Positions 63,867 to 64,000 of a stretch of DNA of 64,000 nt are shown here, one piece after another. Each line of letters begins with the position of its first letter. Positions within the stretch are counted from its first letter, which is position 1. The translations under genes were made by a program, and so were the position numbers. The stretch is from positions 186,001 to 250,000 of the forward strand of contig NZ_BAABJY010000002.1 in NCBI RefSeq assembly GCF_039543545.1. The letters are read 5' to 3'. This DNA is from Luteimonas vadosa. Lineage in GTDB: Bacteria > Pseudomonadota > Gammaproteobacteria > Xanthomonadales > Xanthomonadaceae. The notes under the pieces were generated by a model that worked only from the letters and a program-made list of their open reading frames with translations, was not told the origin of the DNA and did not search any database.

Positions 63867-64000
63867 TCAGCGCCGACGCGCTCGCGCCATGCCCGGACCG
63901 AGGACGACGACCTTGCCGACGTGCCGGCCCGTGGCCAGGTGGGCGAAGGCGTCCGCCGCGTGCTCGAAGGCGAACACCCGGTCGATGGCCGGGCGCAGCC
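63867..64000 (-). CDS. MDR-superfamily alcohol dehydrogenase / quinone oxidoreductase, 3' end (partial)
   Basis: The last ~43 codons of a leftward gene running off the window: RPAIDRVFAFEHAADAFAHL, then GRHVGKVVVLG, then a basic tail ARARRR and a stop at 63867-63869. This is the C-terminal signature of zinc-independent or zinc-dependent medium-chain oxidoreductases. The substrate cannot be known from this fragment. Confidence 0.8.
   Translation of the reverse strand, partial: LRPAIDRVFAFEHAADAFAHLATGRHVGKVVVLGPGMARARRR

Overview
The window is a 64-kb stretch of chromosome from a high-GC gammaproteobacterium, most likely a member of the Xanthomonadaceae/Lysobacteraceae close to Luteimonas or Lysobacter. 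The 60-base lines I counted in core genes run at about 65-72% GC. Gene order fits this family: yceD-rpmF-fabH-fabD-fabG-acpP-fabF-pabB-mltG-tmk-holB-pilZ, rpoE-rseA-mucD-lepA-lepB-DUF4845-rnc-era-recO, and miaA-hfq-hflX-hflK-hflC-DUF2065-purA. The genus is inferred from protein and gene-order resemblance; there is no rRNA or tRNA gene in the window to confirm it.

Layout. 1-5.7 kb: recR, a HIT protein, then a leftward moxR-DUF58-tgpA-slp cluster. 5.8-8.7 kb: a membrane glycosyltransferase with an extra C-terminal domain, a leftward Maf (YceF-type) nucleotide pyrophosphatase and a small membrane protein. 8.8-19.6 kb: a long rightward fatty-acid and housekeeping run from yceD to pilZ, with a kinase-like gene inserted between fabH and fabD. 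20.0-22.1 kb: a leftward FadJ-type beta-oxidation enzyme. 22.3-31.4 kb: the sigma-E envelope-stress operon (rpoE-rseA-mucD), then lepA, lepB, DUF4845, rnc, era and recO. 31.4-38.0 kb: a REC-Hpt protein (leftward), a YdbH-like envelope protein with a DUF1318 lipoprotein, rlmD, nagZ and hpt. 38.8-45.7 kb: miaA, hfq, hflX, hflKC, DUF2065 and purA. 46.2-48.0 kb: two hypothetical genes and a small SpoT/Mesh1-like HD hydrolase. 48.2-55.2 kb: an accessory locus, hsdR-hsdS-hsdM plus a phospholipase-D-like gene, with every junction an ATGA overlap and with lower GC in parts. 55.2-64 kb: island-edge debris, a FIST-domain sensor with a hybrid histidine kinase, a metallo-beta-lactamase-fold enzyme, an alkaline-phosphatase-superfamily lipoprotein or exported enzyme, a serine beta-lactamase-like esterase, and the 3' end of an MDR oxidoreductase.

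The most unusual material is outside the core genes. The restriction-modification operon carries a translationally coupled PLD-fold protein that may be a fourth component. A pair of ~165-bp inverted copies of a structured repeat (38.15-38.32 and 38.53-38.70 kb) shows stems that differ in sequence but stay paired, with a G-quadruplex-like hexamer tract between them; a degenerate third copy lies at 19.7 kb. A 26-nt tandem repeat follows hflX, and a 13-unit degenerate 21-bp repeat lies downstream of purA. Two promoters (yceD and era) place the start codon almost at the expected transcription start, suggesting leaderless mRNAs, and rpoE has a good sigma-E-type autoregulatory promoter. All functional calls come from reading the sequence and recalled family knowledge; no search was run.
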